A program made the translations under genes and the position numbers. Shown here piece after piece: positions 49,295-58,521 of a DNA stretch of 64,000 nucleotides; position 1 is the first letter of the stretch, and each line of letters begins with the position of its first letter. The notes below the pieces were generated by a model. That model worked only from the letters and a program-made list of their open reading frames with translations, made no database searches and had not been told where the DNA came from. This stretch comes from CAKRPJ01 sp934376955 (GTDB lineage Bacteria; Bacillota; Clostridia; Lachnospirales; Lachnospiraceae): the NCBI GenBank assembly GCA_934376955.1, contig CAKRPJ010000005.1, forward strand, positions 32,238 through 96,237. Reading direction: 5' to 3'.

Positions 49295-49897
49295 ATGGAG
49301 TGGTTAAAGGAAATCTTAGAAAAAGCAGTAATTACTGAGGGAAAACTGGACATTGACGTCACTATGAAGACAATTAACGCGGAGTTTCCGAAGCATGCAG
49401 TACCGAAGCAGGACTACAATGACAAGGTGAAAGAGCTCAGTACGGCCAACGAAACCATCAAAGACCTGAAGAAAAACAATGCGGACAATGAGGAGCTGCA
49501 GAAAAAGGTCAAAGATTACGAGACCGAGGTAGCCGGACTTAAAACAGCAGCGGAGAATACGAAAAAAGAGTATGCTCTGAAGGATAAGCTTAAGGAGGCC
49601 GGCGCCACGGATGCCGATTACATCATCTACAAGAACGGTGGACTGGATAAGTTTACCTTCGACAAAGATGGCAATGTCATCGGTCTTGACGATGTGCTGA
49701 AGCCAATTAAAGAAGCATCTCCGCATCTGTTTAAGAATGCCGGAGGAGGCGGTTACAACCCGAATGGCGGCGGAAATCCTCCGGCGAATAACCCCTTTGC
49801 AAAAGAAACCTACAACCTGACGGAGCAGGGACGTCTGTTTAAGCAGAATCCGGAACAGGCTAGACAGATGGCAGCTGCGGCAGGAGTAAAACTTTAA
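49295..49897 (+). CDS. Phage scaffolding protein (GP20 family)
   Basis: 200 residues. N-terminal MEWLKEILEKAVITEGKLD, then a long coiled coil (residues 50-100) and a Gly/Asn-rich C-terminal region. It shapes the prohead and is lost on maturation. The ATG at 49295 has GGAGG 9 nt upstream and is preferred to the ATG at 49280. Confidence 0.88.
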   Translation: MEWLKEILEKAVITEGKLDIDVTMKTINAEFPKHAVPKQDYNDKVKELSTANETIKDLKKNNADNEELQKKVKDYETEVAGLKTAAENTKKEYALKDKLKEAGATDADYIIYKNGGLDKFTFDKDGNVIGLDDVLKPIKEASPHLFKNAGGGGYNPNGGGNPPANNPFAKETYNLTEQGRLFKQNPEQARQMAAAAGVKL

Positions 49898-49915
49898 GAA
49901 AGAGAGGACATTTAA

Positions 49916-50920
49916 ATGGCAGGAACAATATTACAGGACGTAATCGTCCCGGAACTTTTTAACCCGTATGTGATCAACCGCACGATGGAGCTGTCCGCAC
50001 TGGTGCAGAGCGGTATTATCGTGAATAATTCAGAATTTGATGCGTTGGCATCTCAGGCGGCACCGACCGTCAATATGCCGTTCTTCGAGGACCTGACCGG
50101 AGAATCTGAGCAGGTGATCGAGGGAACGGATCTTGAAGATAACAAAATCACATCAAACAAGGATGTGGCAGCCATCCTCCGCCGTGCAAAGATGTGGTCC
50201 GCGACAGATTTAGCTGCAGCTCTGGCCGGAGCGGATCCGATGCAGGCAATCGGTACTCTTGTAGCACGCTTTTGGGAGCGCGATATGCAGAAAGAATTAA
50301 TCGCCATTCTTAAGGGTGTATTCGGTACTATTCCGGCAGGTGGATCCGGAACTCCGCCGGCAGAAACCAGACTGGATTCCAACATTCTGGATATTTCCGG
50401 ATTGAGTGGAACAAAGGCAAACTGGTCCGGAGCTGCGTTTATTGATGCGGAGCAAAAGTTAGGAGATGCGAAGGCACAGTTAACCGGAGTTTGCATGCAT
50501 TCGGCAACAGAGGCATACCTGAAGAAACAGAACCTGATCGAAACCGTTCAGCCGTCCAACGATGTTGCATTTGGTACTTATCAGGGCAAACGTGTGATCG
50601 TAGATGATGGCTGTCCGGTATCTGACGGCATCTATACGACTTATCTGTTTGGTAACGGGGCTGTAGCTCTTGGTAATGGTAATCCGGTTGGCTTTGTACC
50701 GACGGAGACTGACCGTGCAAAGCGTAAAGGCTCCGGCATTGATTACCTGATCAACCGTAAGACCATGATCCTGCATCCGAGAGGGATCGCATGGCAGAAC
50801 GCGGAGGTTAATAAGACAGAAGGCCCGTCCAGAGTAGAAGTTGCAAATCCGAAGAACTGGAAACCGGTCTATGAGCCGAAGCAGATCCGCATCGTAGCAT
50901 TCCGGCACAAGCTGGGTTAG
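49916..50920 (+). CDS. Major capsid protein
   Basis: 334 residues, HK97-fold coat protein of the phage_coat/P22-like group. Begins AGTILQDVIVPELFNPYVIN; contains FFEDLTGESEQVIEGTDLED and ends with a conserved PKQIRIVAFRHKLG-type strand. Follows the scaffold by 18 bp. GAAAGAGAGG precedes the ATG. Confidence 0.92.
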   Translation: MAGTILQDVIVPELFNPYVINRTMELSALVQSGIIVNNSEFDALASQAAPTVNMPFFEDLTGESEQVIEGTDLEDNKITSNKDVAAILRRAKMWSATDLAAALAGADPMQAIGTLVARFWERDMQKELIAILKGVFGTIPAGGSGTPPAETRLDSNILDISGLSGTKANWSGAAFIDAEQKLGDAKAQLTGVCMHSATEAYLKKQNLIETVQPSNDVAFGTYQGKRVIVDDGCPVSDGIYTTYLFGNGAVALGNGNPVGFVPTETDRAKRKGSGIDYLINRKTMILHPRGIAWQNAEVNKTEGPSRVEVANPKNWKPVYEPKQIRIVAFRHKLG

Positions 50921-50928
50921 GAGGCAGT

Positions 50929-51282
50929 ATGACATTTTCGGAGATGTTAGAGAAGGTAAAGGGGAACCTGAATCTGACGGATGACTCGCGGGATCTAGAC
51001 ATCTCCGATGTCATCCTTAGCACCTGTGAGTTTTGTCATCTTAATCGGGATGAGCTTCCGGAGCTTCTGGAGTCGTTCATCCGGAAGAAGGTTAAGGTGA
51101 TCATTGATTATGAAGCAGCAAAAGGAACCGGCTATCAGCAGGATATATCCGGCATCAAAGAGGGTGATGGAAGCATCACCTACGCCACAGGAGGCAGTAA
51201 CAGCCGCGATGGCATCTATGGTCTGTCTGATGCAGATAAAACGGTTCTGAGAAGGTTCAGGAGGTTGAGAGGTTATGCTTAA
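50929..51282 (+). CDS. Head-tail connector protein
   Basis: 117 residues, helical, of the gp6/gp15 adaptor group (ELPELLESFIRKKVKVIIDY). The end is basic (RRFRRLRGYA). It sits on the portal after packaging. Overlaps the next gene by 8 bp. Confidence 0.78.
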   Translation: MTFSEMLEKVKGNLNLTDDSRDLDISDVILSTCEFCHLNRDELPELLESFIRKKVKVIIDYEAAKGTGYQQDISGIKEGDGSITYATGGSNSRDGIYGLSDADKTVLRRFRRLRGYA

Positions 51283-51613
51283 TCCGTATGAGATAATGTA
51301 TGATGCAAGGATGGATGTGTACCGGTATCGGGATGCAACAGACAGCGACGGTTTCGATACATCTGGTGAAACCTGTGTGGCTTCCGGCTTCAAGTGCAGA
51401 TACAGCATTTCTGGCCAGACGATTGCCGGGATTCCCACTCCCGGTATTCAAACCAGCAATCAGCTGTTTTGTGGTCTTGACACGGATATCCGCGAAGGTG
51501 ATAAAGTGATCGTCACGCTCAGGAGCGGACAGAAGGTGCCGTTAAGAGTAGGAGAAGTGCATCCGTACAGCTTCCAGTATCAGTGCCGTGTGGAAAGGAA
51601 TGAGAAACTGTGA
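51275..51613 (+). CDS. Head closure protein (SPP1 gp16/XkdH-like)
   Basis: 112 residues, beta-rich with DVYRYRDATDSDGFDTSGET and GDKVIVTLRSGQKVPLRVGE, typical of head-closure proteins by order and composition. Overlaps its neighbours on both sides. Confidence 0.7.
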   Translation: MLNPYEIMYDARMDVYRYRDATDSDGFDTSGETCVASGFKCRYSISGQTIAGIPTPGIQTSNQLFCGLDTDIREGDKVIVTLRSGQKVPLRVGEVHPYSFQYQCRVERNEKL

Positions 51614-52122
51614 GCTCGAATTATCGACGGAATAAGGCAGCTGTTGACGATTTTCGGAAGGCTTTGAAGTCTGAGATGGAGGATTTAACAGAGATCGACA
51701 AAAAGGTGCTGAATCAGGCGGTAAGTGAGGGTGTGCGGTGGTTAAAGGAGCGGACTCCGGTTGGCCTGCACCCGAATCCTGTTACCTTTACCGTTAAGAA
51801 TGGGCCAAAGGCCGGAACCGTAGTCAGCTTTAAGACGCATGGCACGGTTGTGGGTGGTTTGCTTAGAAAGTCATGGAAGTCAGCGCCGGCTTCAAAGTCA
51901 AAGTCCGGAACTGTGCGGAAGGTACTGGTGAATACAGCCGAATATGCTTCTTATTGGAATTATGGCCACCGCATTGTTACAAAGATAGACGGGCCGACCA
52001 AAGGCTTTGTAAAGGGCACCTATCTACTTGAAAAGGGTGTTTCATACATTGATAAGCGAATAGAGGCACTCTTTGAGGCGGAGCTGATAAGGATCAGAAG
52101 GGAGCATGAGAATGGGGATTGA
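51610..52122 (+). CDS. HK97 gp10-like tail-completion protein
   Basis: 170 residues from GTG. VLNQAVSEGVRWLKERTPVG and LVNTAEYASYWNYGHRIV are typical of the HK97 gp10/XkdI family. Joins tail to head. Confidence 0.85.
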   Translation: MSSNYRRNKAAVDDFRKALKSEMEDLTEIDKKVLNQAVSEGVRWLKERTPVGLHPNPVTFTVKNGPKAGTVVSFKTHGTVVGGLLRKSWKSAPASKSKSGTVRKVLVNTAEYASYWNYGHRIVTKIDGPTKGFVKGTYLLEKGVSYIDKRIEALFEAELIRIRREHENGD

Positions 52123-52543
52123 CACACTGTATAAAGCAATCGCAGCAGAATGCCGGGCAGTCATTCCGGGATTAAAACGGGTATACAGGGATAACATTCC
52201 GCAGAACATGGAGCTTCCCTGTATCTTAGTTCTCACCGTATCAACGGAACCAAGTAGGCGGCTGGATAATCGGCAGAGGATGAAGCAGAGCTTTGATGTC
52301 CAGTATTTCCCGATCGCGGAGATACAGGGCCGCAGAAAAGAATGTGAAACAGTAAAGCAGGAGATGCTAAGGCACTTTGATTTGATCGGTGCTGACGGCG
52401 TCTCCTTTTATGTAAGAGAAAGAGACACAAATATAACAGACGATGTTCTGCACTTCCTGTTCAGTGTCACTTATACAGAGTATAAGGTGACGACTGAGCC
52501 TAGAATGGAAGATATGAAGACGAACGTAGAAATGGAGGAATAG
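52112..52543 (+). CDS. Tail terminator protein (XkdJ/DUF6838-like)
   Basis: 143 residues. GIDTLYKAIAAECRAVIPGL at the start and a C-terminal TYTEYKVTTEP strand. AAGGGAG with 7-nt spacing favours the ATG at 52112 over 52106. Lies just before the sheath gene. Confidence 0.75.
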   Translation: MGIDTLYKAIAAECRAVIPGLKRVYRDNIPQNMELPCILVLTVSTEPSRRLDNRQRMKQSFDVQYFPIAEIQGRRKECETVKQEMLRHFDLIGADGVSFYVRERDTNITDDVLHFLFSVTYTEYKVTTEPRMEDMKTNVEMEE

Positions 52544-52545
52544 CT

Positions 52546-53595
52546 ATGGCTGGTACATGGGAAAGCCAGAATAAGGTGATTCCGGGTGCATATATCAACA
52601 TCCGGACAAACACGCCTCTGAGCATTACTGCCGGAGACCGAGGCGTTGTGGTACTTGCTCAGGAGCTGTCAGTAGGTACAGATGATCAGATCTATGAGAT
52701 CACGGCCGCCGAAGCAAATTATCCCAACAATGCAACGACAGCAGATAAACAGCTGACGGGCCTTGCCCTTCTGGGCGCTAAGAAAGTGTTGTTATATAAG
52801 CTGCCATCCGATCATACGGACACGCATATTGAGAACATGCTGGCGAAGCTGAAAACAGTGGATTTTGATGTATTGGTATACCCTTATGAGAAATCTGCTA
52901 CCAGTGCATCGACCGCTCAGCAGACGATCGCTACATGGATTAAATCCATGCAGGATGATGAAGGAAAGAATGTAACGGCGATACTGCCGAAATATGAGGC
53001 TGACTCCGAATACATTATCAACAGCGTGCAGGGGGTTACTCTTTCGGACGGCTCTGCCTTGACTGTATATGAGACTGCAGCATGGATCGGCGGCATCACT
53101 GCTGGTGCCAGCATTACAAAGTCGAACACGGCACAGAAGTTTGTCGGAGCAATTGACGTCAATCCAAGAATGACCCGTTCTGAGCAGGAGACGGCCATTA
53201 AGGCGGGCAAATTTCTTCTTGACGTGGATCGCAGCCAGAACGTTACCGTCGTGGCAGATGTGAATTCTCTGACCACCACCACGCAGGATAAGGGCGATAT
53301 TCTGAAGCAGAACCGTTCTGTCCGTACTGCCTGTGGGATCCGCAGTGATATTCAGGCCGTGTGGGATGCAAGTATCAAGGGAAAGTACAATAACAACGCA
53401 GCCGGCAGAATGATCTTTAAAGGCATGCTTGTGGAATATTTTACGGACTTAGAGAGACGCGGTGCAATCCAGAATTTTGATTCTGACAATGTGACGGTGG
53501 AGGCAGGCACGGCCATCAATGCGGTACTGGTAAACTGCGGTATCCAGCTGGTAGGAAGTATGGAGCTTGCGTATATCAATGTAAATCTGACGTAA
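52546..53595 (+). CDS. xkdK: Tail sheath protein
   Basis: 349 residues of the Phage_tail_S family. Begins VIPGAYINIRTNTPLS; ends with EYFTDLERRGAIQNFDSDNV and the insertion strand near VGSMELAYINVNLT. Shows that the phage has a contractile tail. Confidence 0.93.
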   Translation: MAGTWESQNKVIPGAYINIRTNTPLSITAGDRGVVVLAQELSVGTDDQIYEITAAEANYPNNATTADKQLTGLALLGAKKVLLYKLPSDHTDTHIENMLAKLKTVDFDVLVYPYEKSATSASTAQQTIATWIKSMQDDEGKNVTAILPKYEADSEYIINSVQGVTLSDGSALTVYETAAWIGGITAGASITKSNTAQKFVGAIDVNPRMTRSEQETAIKAGKFLLDVDRSQNVTVVADVNSLTTTTQDKGDILKQNRSVRTACGIRSDIQAVWDASIKGKYNNNAAGRMIFKGMLVEYFTDLERRGAIQNFDSDNVTVEAGTAINAVLVNCGIQLVGSMELAYINVNLT

Positions 53596-53607
53596 GGAGG
53601 TTAAGAT

Positions 53608-54084
53608 ATGGCAGAAAATTATACCATGCTTTCCGATACCCTTGCAGGGTCAGAGGGAAGCGGATTTATCACGAGAAACGGCCGGAATCGAAAGTTTTAC
53701 GAGATTTCCAAGGTGGATGCCCACGTAGAGCTGAAAGTCGCAGAGAGGAAGCTGCTGGGCCACAGAATGAGTCAGCACAAGGTAGTAGGCGCTTCCGGTT
53801 CCGGTTCCGGCACCTTTTATTTTATGAGCTCCGATGCACTGAAGGAGTTTCTTGATTACAAGAAGACCGGCAAATTCGCCGGATCAACCATGCAGTTCAC
53901 AAACGAGGATCCGCAGTCCACAGTCGGACGGCAGACGGTTACACTTTTCCACGTAATCTTATCCACGATCCCGGTTGCGTACTTAGAGGATGACAGCGAG
54001 GATCCGATCACGTTCGATTCGGACTTTACGTTTGATGACTGCGATTGCCTGGAAGCCTTCCAGCTTCCGGAGAACCTTAGATAG
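53608..54084 (+). CDS. xkdM: Tail tube protein
   Basis: 158 residues, XkdM-like inner tube. MLSDTLAGSEGSGFITRNGR and GSGSGTFYFMSSDALKEFLD are typical. GTAAGGAGG precedes the ATG. Confidence 0.92.
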   Translation: MAENYTMLSDTLAGSEGSGFITRNGRNRKFYEISKVDAHVELKVAERKLLGHRMSQHKVVGASGSGSGTFYFMSSDALKEFLDYKKTGKFAGSTMQFTNEDPQSTVGRQTVTLFHVILSTIPVAYLEDDSEDPITFDSDFTFDDCDCLEAFQLPENLR

Positions 54085-54094
54085 GGAGGAAAAC

Positions 54095-54514
54095 ATGAGC
54101 GAAGCAACAAGAGATTTATATGGTTTTTTACATCCGGAGATCACACCGGAAAAAGAAGTATGGGTTTCGGATCGGTTTAAGGGAAAAGACGGCATTCCGA
54201 CGCCCTTCGTGATCCGTCCTCTGGAGCAGGAAATCTGCGATAAGATCCAGAAGGGCTGCATTAAGACAGATAAAAAAGGAAACAGCACCTTTGATCGAGC
54301 TAAATATGTCGATGAGGTGACTGCGATCGCAGTGGTATTCCCGGATCTGACCAATGCAGAGCTGCAGAAGATGTATGGAGTTCTTGGTGAAACAAAGCTT
54401 TTGAAAAAGATGCTGTATACCAATGAATACAACTCTCTGGTAGATGCCGTTCAGGAGCTGTCCGGTATGGATGATGATTTTGAAGATCTGAAAAACGAAG
54501 CAAAAAACGAATAA
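54095..54514 (+). CDS. Tail assembly chaperone, short form (XkdN-like)
   Basis: 139 residues, MSEATRDLYGFLHPEITPEK onward; GIPTPFVIRPLEQEICDKIQ is typical of XkdN. AGGGAGG before the ATG at 54095 fixes the start within a longer open frame. It helps fold and load the tape measure. The end contains the slippery heptamer A AAA AAC. Confidence 0.88.
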   Translation: MSEATRDLYGFLHPEITPEKEVWVSDRFKGKDGIPTPFVIRPLEQEICDKIQKGCIKTDKKGNSTFDRAKYVDEVTAIAVVFPDLTNAELQKMYGVLGETKLLKKMLYTNEYNSLVDAVQELSGMDDDFEDLKNEAKNE

Positions 54515-54554
54515 GGCAAAGTGATCCGGAGTTTTTGCTGGCGCACTTTGCCTT
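54502..54554 (+). promoter_or_regulatory. Programmed -1 frameshift signal
   Basis: Heptamer A-AAA-AAC at 54502-54508 in the zero frame (GCA AAA AAC GAA TAA). After a 4-nt spacer comes a perfect 11-bp stem AAGGCAAAGTG (54513-54523) with CACTTTGCCTT (54544-54554). The zero-frame stop lies two codons after the slip site. Confidence 0.88.
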
Positions 54555-54681
54555 ACAAAGATTACACATTCTCCCGAGTAAGCTGGCAAGCATGACTTAC
54601 CGGGAGAAGGCTTTTGTCGCGGCAAGCTGCGAGCTGCGGGTTGAAGCAGAGAAACGTGCCGCGAAAGGGGTGAAGAAATAA
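54508..54681 (+). CDS. Frameshift extension of the tail assembly chaperone
   Basis: Reached by the -1 shift: 57 residues, RIRQSDPEFLLAHFALQRLH onward to the stop one base before the tape-measure ATG. Together with the first 138 residues it gives a fusion of about 195 residues, the gpG-T type product of tailed phages. No independent ribosome site exists for it; the ATG at 54593 is internal. Confidence 0.85.
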   Translation, partial: RIRQSDPEFLLAHFALQRLHILPSKLASMTYREKAFVAASCELRVEAEKRAAKGVKK

Positions 54682-56379
54682 ATGCCAAGATTGAGAGCGG
54701 TTTTTGAGTTGGCAGAGAAAGGATTTGTTTCCGGAGTCGAGAGAATATTGAAATCTGCGGATAAAGCAGGACAATCAATAGAAAATGCCAGTGTGGCTGC
54801 AGATAAGGTGCAGACGAGCTTTGACAAGGCCGGAAAAAGCGGAAAGAAAGCGAAGGATGGATTTGACGGAGTTGGTGAAAGCGCAGATAAGGCCAGAAAA
54901 AAAGTAAAAGGTCTTGGGGATGAAGTTGACAAGACGAAGGGAAAAGCGGATAAGGTGGCCAGCACACTCGGGAAGCTTTTTGCGGCCAAAACTGCCATGG
55001 ATGTCGGAAGTAAGCTTTTGAATGTCTCCGACAGTTATTTAAATGCGAATACTCGTCTGAATCTGATCAATCAAGATGCATCAGGAAACGTGATCAATCC
55101 GAATCTGCAGAATGAAGTGTATGCATCGGCACAACGCTCCAGAGCGTCTTATGAGAGTACGGCAGGAGGAATCGCCAGCCTAGGCTTAAATGCATCCAGC
55201 GCCTTTAAAGACCAGAATGAGTTGATCGCATTTGTCGAGTCGATCAATAAGCAGTTTGCAATCGGCGGAACGGAAGCCGGTGCAGCAGCCGGAGCCATGA
55301 CACAGCTGACACAGGCAATGGGCGCAGGAGCTCTCCGAGGCGATGAGTTAAATTCCGTTCTGGAAGCCGCTCCCAGTATTGCCAGAAACATCGAGAAGTA
55401 CATGGGCTGGGCCGAAGGTTCCATCAAGTCTTACGCGGAAAAGGGAGCCGTATCTGCTGAGATCGTCAAGAACGCACAGCTTGCGGCAATGAGTGATATT
55501 GATCAGAAATTTAATTCTATGCCATTGACCTGGTCACAGTTATGGACGCAGTCCATGAATGCAATCCAGAAGGCCTCAGCTCCTTTTCTCATGGCGTTAA
55601 ACTGGATAGCCAATAACATGGATATTATCGGGCCGATTCTACTCGGCGTGGCAGCCGGGCTTGGAGTCTATGCCATAGCTACATATGGAGTGGCCGCAGC
55701 CCAGTGGGTCCTGAACGCGGCCACCGGCGTCTGGACAGCTCTATGTGCGTTGAATCCCGCGGCATGGCTGGTGATCGGGATCATCGCATTAGTGACAGCC
55801 TTATACGCAGGAGTAGCGGCATTTAATAAGATTACAGGTGCTTCGGTCAGTGCGACAGGGATAATCGGAGCGGCATTTTATACATTGGGAGCGGGTATTT
55901 TTAACCATGCGATCTATCCGATATGGAATGGTTTCGCGATGCTTGCCAATTTTATCGGGAATGTATTTCACAGTCCAATCGCAGCTGTAAAGGTTCTTTT
56001 TCTCGATATGGCTGATACCTGCATCGGCTATGTACTGAACATGGCAAAAGCAATAGAAAGCATACTCAACAAGATTCCTGGTGTCACCGTAAATATAACT
56101 TCCGGTCTGGAGAGCTTTAAAAATTCAATAGAATCGAAATCAAAAACCATTAAGGATGAGAGCGGCTGGAAGGAATATGTGAAACGGCCTGAGCTGATGG
56201 ATTATACAGCCGCGGCAGGTAAAGGTTATACAAAGGGCTCTGCACTTGCGAATAAGGCATCAAACCTTATCGGTGGTGGCGGAAGCGGCCTTGCTTTGAT
56301 GGCATCCCATCCAGCGCCGGAATGGGTACAGCCGGAAACCCTGCTGCAGTTAAAGGCACCGGAAAGAATGGCAGCATGA
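54682..56379 (+). CDS. Tail tape measure protein
   Basis: 565 residues. Coiled, Lys/Asp-rich N-terminus; the TMP_2 domain near residues 100-260 (GAMTQLTQAMGAGALRGDEL, NSVLEAAPSIARNIEKYMG); two membrane-like segments (DIIGPILLGVAAGLGVYAIA; AAWLVIGIIALVTALYAGV); and a C-terminal region. Short for a tape measure, so the tail should be short. Its ATG overlaps the frameshift-extension stop. Confidence 0.9.
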   Translation: MPRLRAVFELAEKGFVSGVERILKSADKAGQSIENASVAADKVQTSFDKAGKSGKKAKDGFDGVGESADKARKKVKGLGDEVDKTKGKADKVASTLGKLFAAKTAMDVGSKLLNVSDSYLNANTRLNLINQDASGNVINPNLQNEVYASAQRSRASYESTAGGIASLGLNASSAFKDQNELIAFVESINKQFAIGGTEAGAAAGAMTQLTQAMGAGALRGDELNSVLEAAPSIARNIEKYMGWAEGSIKSYAEKGAVSAEIVKNAQLAAMSDIDQKFNSMPLTWSQLWTQSMNAIQKASAPFLMALNWIANNMDIIGPILLGVAAGLGVYAIATYGVAAAQWVLNAATGVWTALCALNPAAWLVIGIIALVTALYAGVAAFNKITGASVSATGIIGAAFYTLGAGIFNHAIYPIWNGFAMLANFIGNVFHSPIAAVKVLFLDMADTCIGYVLNMAKAIESILNKIPGVTVNITSGLESFKNSIESKSKTIKDESGWKEYVKRPELMDYTAAAGKGYTKGSALANKASNLIGGGGSGLALMASHPAPEWVQPETLLQLKAPERMAA

Positions 56380-56591
56380 ATGTGAAACTGGAAGACGAGG
56401 ATATTGATTACCTGCGGGAGATGGCAGAACGTGACTATGTGGCGCGTATTGCCCAGAATACTCTGGCCCCCAACATTCAGGTTACATTTACCGGTGATAT
56501 CAGTCAGGAAATGGACTATGAAAAGATTGGGCCGGCGGTGGCGCAGATCCTGCAGGATGAGATTGATACAGCACCAGAGGGCTTGTACTGA
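56376..56591 (+). CDS. Small tail-region protein
   Basis: 71 residues, MNVKLEDEDIDYLREMAERD onward, overlapping the tape-measure stop by ATGA. Regular companion of tape measure genes in PBSX-like phages; role unknown. Confidence 0.7.
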   Translation: MNVKLEDEDIDYLREMAERDYVARIAQNTLAPNIQVTFTGDISQEMDYEKIGPAVAQILQDEIDTAPEGLY

Positions 56592-57250
56592 TGAGTTACA
56601 GTGTGTATTTAAAGATCAGTGGAAAAAAGTATAAGCTTCCGGTCAATCCGGAAGAAATCAAAAAGACTCAGAAGCTAAGCATTGAAAAGTATCAGGTTCT
56701 TAAATCGGGGCAGGTTTCTGTCCCGAAATTCGCAGAGTTGTGGACGTATGAGTTTGATTGTGAGCTGCCTCATCAGGAAGTGCATTACATGGAATCAGGC
56801 GGCAGAGCCGATCCGGATCGATATATCCGAGCCATCACAATGGCCCAGAAGAAAAAGAAACCGGTTCAGTTGATCTACTCAAACGGCGAGACAGATGACG
56901 AATCCGTGAAAGTGCTGATTGAATCGTGTACGATCACGGAAAAAGCCGGAGAGGAAGGGGATAAGTATCTGTCTCTTTCTTTTGTGCAGTATAAGACTCC
57001 GAGTAAGAAGTATGTGGCAGTTGTGACGCCGGCAGCCACGGTAGCACAGCCCCAGACTCCGCAGCCTGCAAATCCGGCAGTTGAACAGGGTAAGACCTAT
57101 ACCGTCCAGAAGGGCGACACACTCTGGAAGATTGCAAAGCAGTTTTACGGAAACGGTGCTGAATACGGCAAGATCGTCAGTGCCAATTCAGACAAGATCA
57201 AGAATCCAAATCTGATTTACCCGGGGCAAACGTTTTCGATACCGTCGTAA
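56591..57250 (+). CDS. xkdP: LysM tail protein (XkdP-like)
   Basis: 219 residues. N-terminal beta domain (VYLKISGKKYKLPVNPEEIK), a Pro/Ala linker, then a C-terminal LysM (TYTVQKGDTLWKIAKQFYGN). It links tube and hub. Stop and start overlap by 1 nt with the previous gene. Confidence 0.92.
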   Translation: MSYSVYLKISGKKYKLPVNPEEIKKTQKLSIEKYQVLKSGQVSVPKFAELWTYEFDCELPHQEVHYMESGGRADPDRYIRAITMAQKKKKPVQLIYSNGETDDESVKVLIESCTITEKAGEEGDKYLSLSFVQYKTPSKKYVAVVTPAATVAQPQTPQPANPAVEQGKTYTVQKGDTLWKIAKQFYGNGAEYGKIVSANSDKIKNPNLIYPGQTFSIPS

Positions 57251-57262
57251 AGGAGGGAGATC

Positions 57263-58246
57263 ATGCAGTTATGCGTTGAAACAAATGGGCAAATTTTGGA
57301 AATTTCCGAACTATGCTCAGAAATCAGCTGGAAGGACGAGCTGAATAACGGAGCGTCCGTTCTTGAATTCTCTTACCTGTATGACGATGAACTGATGCTC
57401 CGAAATGGCGATATCGTGCGTCTGACGAATACAAGCGAGACGGATGGAAATTTCTTCGGTACAGTCTTTAAGGTCAGTATGGGCGAGAATCGGAAGATAA
57501 AGATTAAAGCCTACGACCAGCTCCGGTATGGGAAGGCGAAGGACATAATCACCTTAAAAGGCGGGCTGGATGATGTCGGTACAGTAACGCAGGCTATGTG
57601 TAAATTCCTCAACCTGAAAGCCGGCACTATGCCCGTGGTGGCCTACAAGGTGCCGGCGGACAAGGTTAAGTATCAGGATACATGGATTGATGTGATTTAT
57701 GGACTTATCTCCGATACGCTGTTAAACACAAAGACGGCAGAGGCTCCGCAGGGCATCTGGTATCGCCTTGCTGACGTGTATGGCGAGATCAGACTTGACA
57801 GCTTGTGGGATCTGCAGCTGCCTCTTGTTCTGGGTGATTCTTCCCTTGCCTACGGATATAGCTGGGAGAAGTCCATCGACGATGGATTTTACAACATCGT
57901 AAAGCTGTCATGGATGGATGAGGCAAGCGGTAAGGCACAGACAGCGCAGGAATCAGATCAGGCATCCGTGAATCGGTATGGCAACCTGCAGTATTATGAG
58001 CATCTATCTGACAAGAGTGCGGATGCGGCAAAGCTGCAAGAGAAGGCGAAGAAGCTCCTGCAGCTTTACAACCATGAAAAAGAAACGATCAAGCTGTCCT
58101 GTCTCGGAGATCATTCGGTGAGGGCCGGATGCAGCATCTTCGGCAGTGTGGACGATATCGGCTTAAACCGCCGTGTGATTGTGAAGTCGGTTACGCATAA
58201 GTATCTGCCGGTGCATACGATGGAATTGGAGGTGATTGCCGGATGA
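57263..58246 (+). CDS. xkdQ: Tail hub protein (XkdQ-like)
   Basis: 327 residues, gpD/gp27-like hub. ELCSEISWKDELNNGASVLE, FGTVFKVSMGEN and DHSVRAGCSIFGSVDDIGLN are typical. AAAGGAGGGAG precedes the ATG. Confidence 0.88.
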   Translation: MQLCVETNGQILEISELCSEISWKDELNNGASVLEFSYLYDDELMLRNGDIVRLTNTSETDGNFFGTVFKVSMGENRKIKIKAYDQLRYGKAKDIITLKGGLDDVGTVTQAMCKFLNLKAGTMPVVAYKVPADKVKYQDTWIDVIYGLISDTLLNTKTAEAPQGIWYRLADVYGEIRLDSLWDLQLPLVLGDSSLAYGYSWEKSIDDGFYNIVKLSWMDEASGKAQTAQESDQASVNRYGNLQYYEHLSDKSADAAKLQEKAKKLLQLYNHEKETIKLSCLGDHSVRAGCSIFGSVDDIGLNRRVIVKSVTHKYLPVHTMELEVIAG

Positions 58247-58521
58247 TTAATGAAAAAATCAAGTTGATTGTAGATGGTTTCCTGAACTCCGTGAAGCTTC
58301 CAGCTATACTGATCGGGACGTACAACGGAACCGGAGTGCAAGTTGACGCCAGACTTACAATTCCATCCGGTCAGTTGTCTGGGAACATGAAGGAAAAGCT
58401 GAAGTCAGGCGATAAGGTTCGGATACTTGCATCAACCGGATGGGAAGAATTTTATGTACTGGAAATCATCGACCGCCCTCTGGCGTTTAAAGATGAAATT
58501 AAAAAGGAGGCCCTGAAGTAA
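58243..58521 (+). CDS. DUF2577 baseplate-region protein
   Basis: 92 residues with a beta-barrel-like end (LKSGDKVRILASTGWEEFYV). DUF2577 proteins lie between XkdQ and XkdS in this order. ATGA overlap upstream. Confidence 0.82.
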   Translation: MINEKIKLIVDGFLNSVKLPAILIGTYNGTGVQVDARLTIPSGQLSGNMKEKLKSGDKVRILASTGWEEFYVLEIIDRPLAFKDEIKKEALK

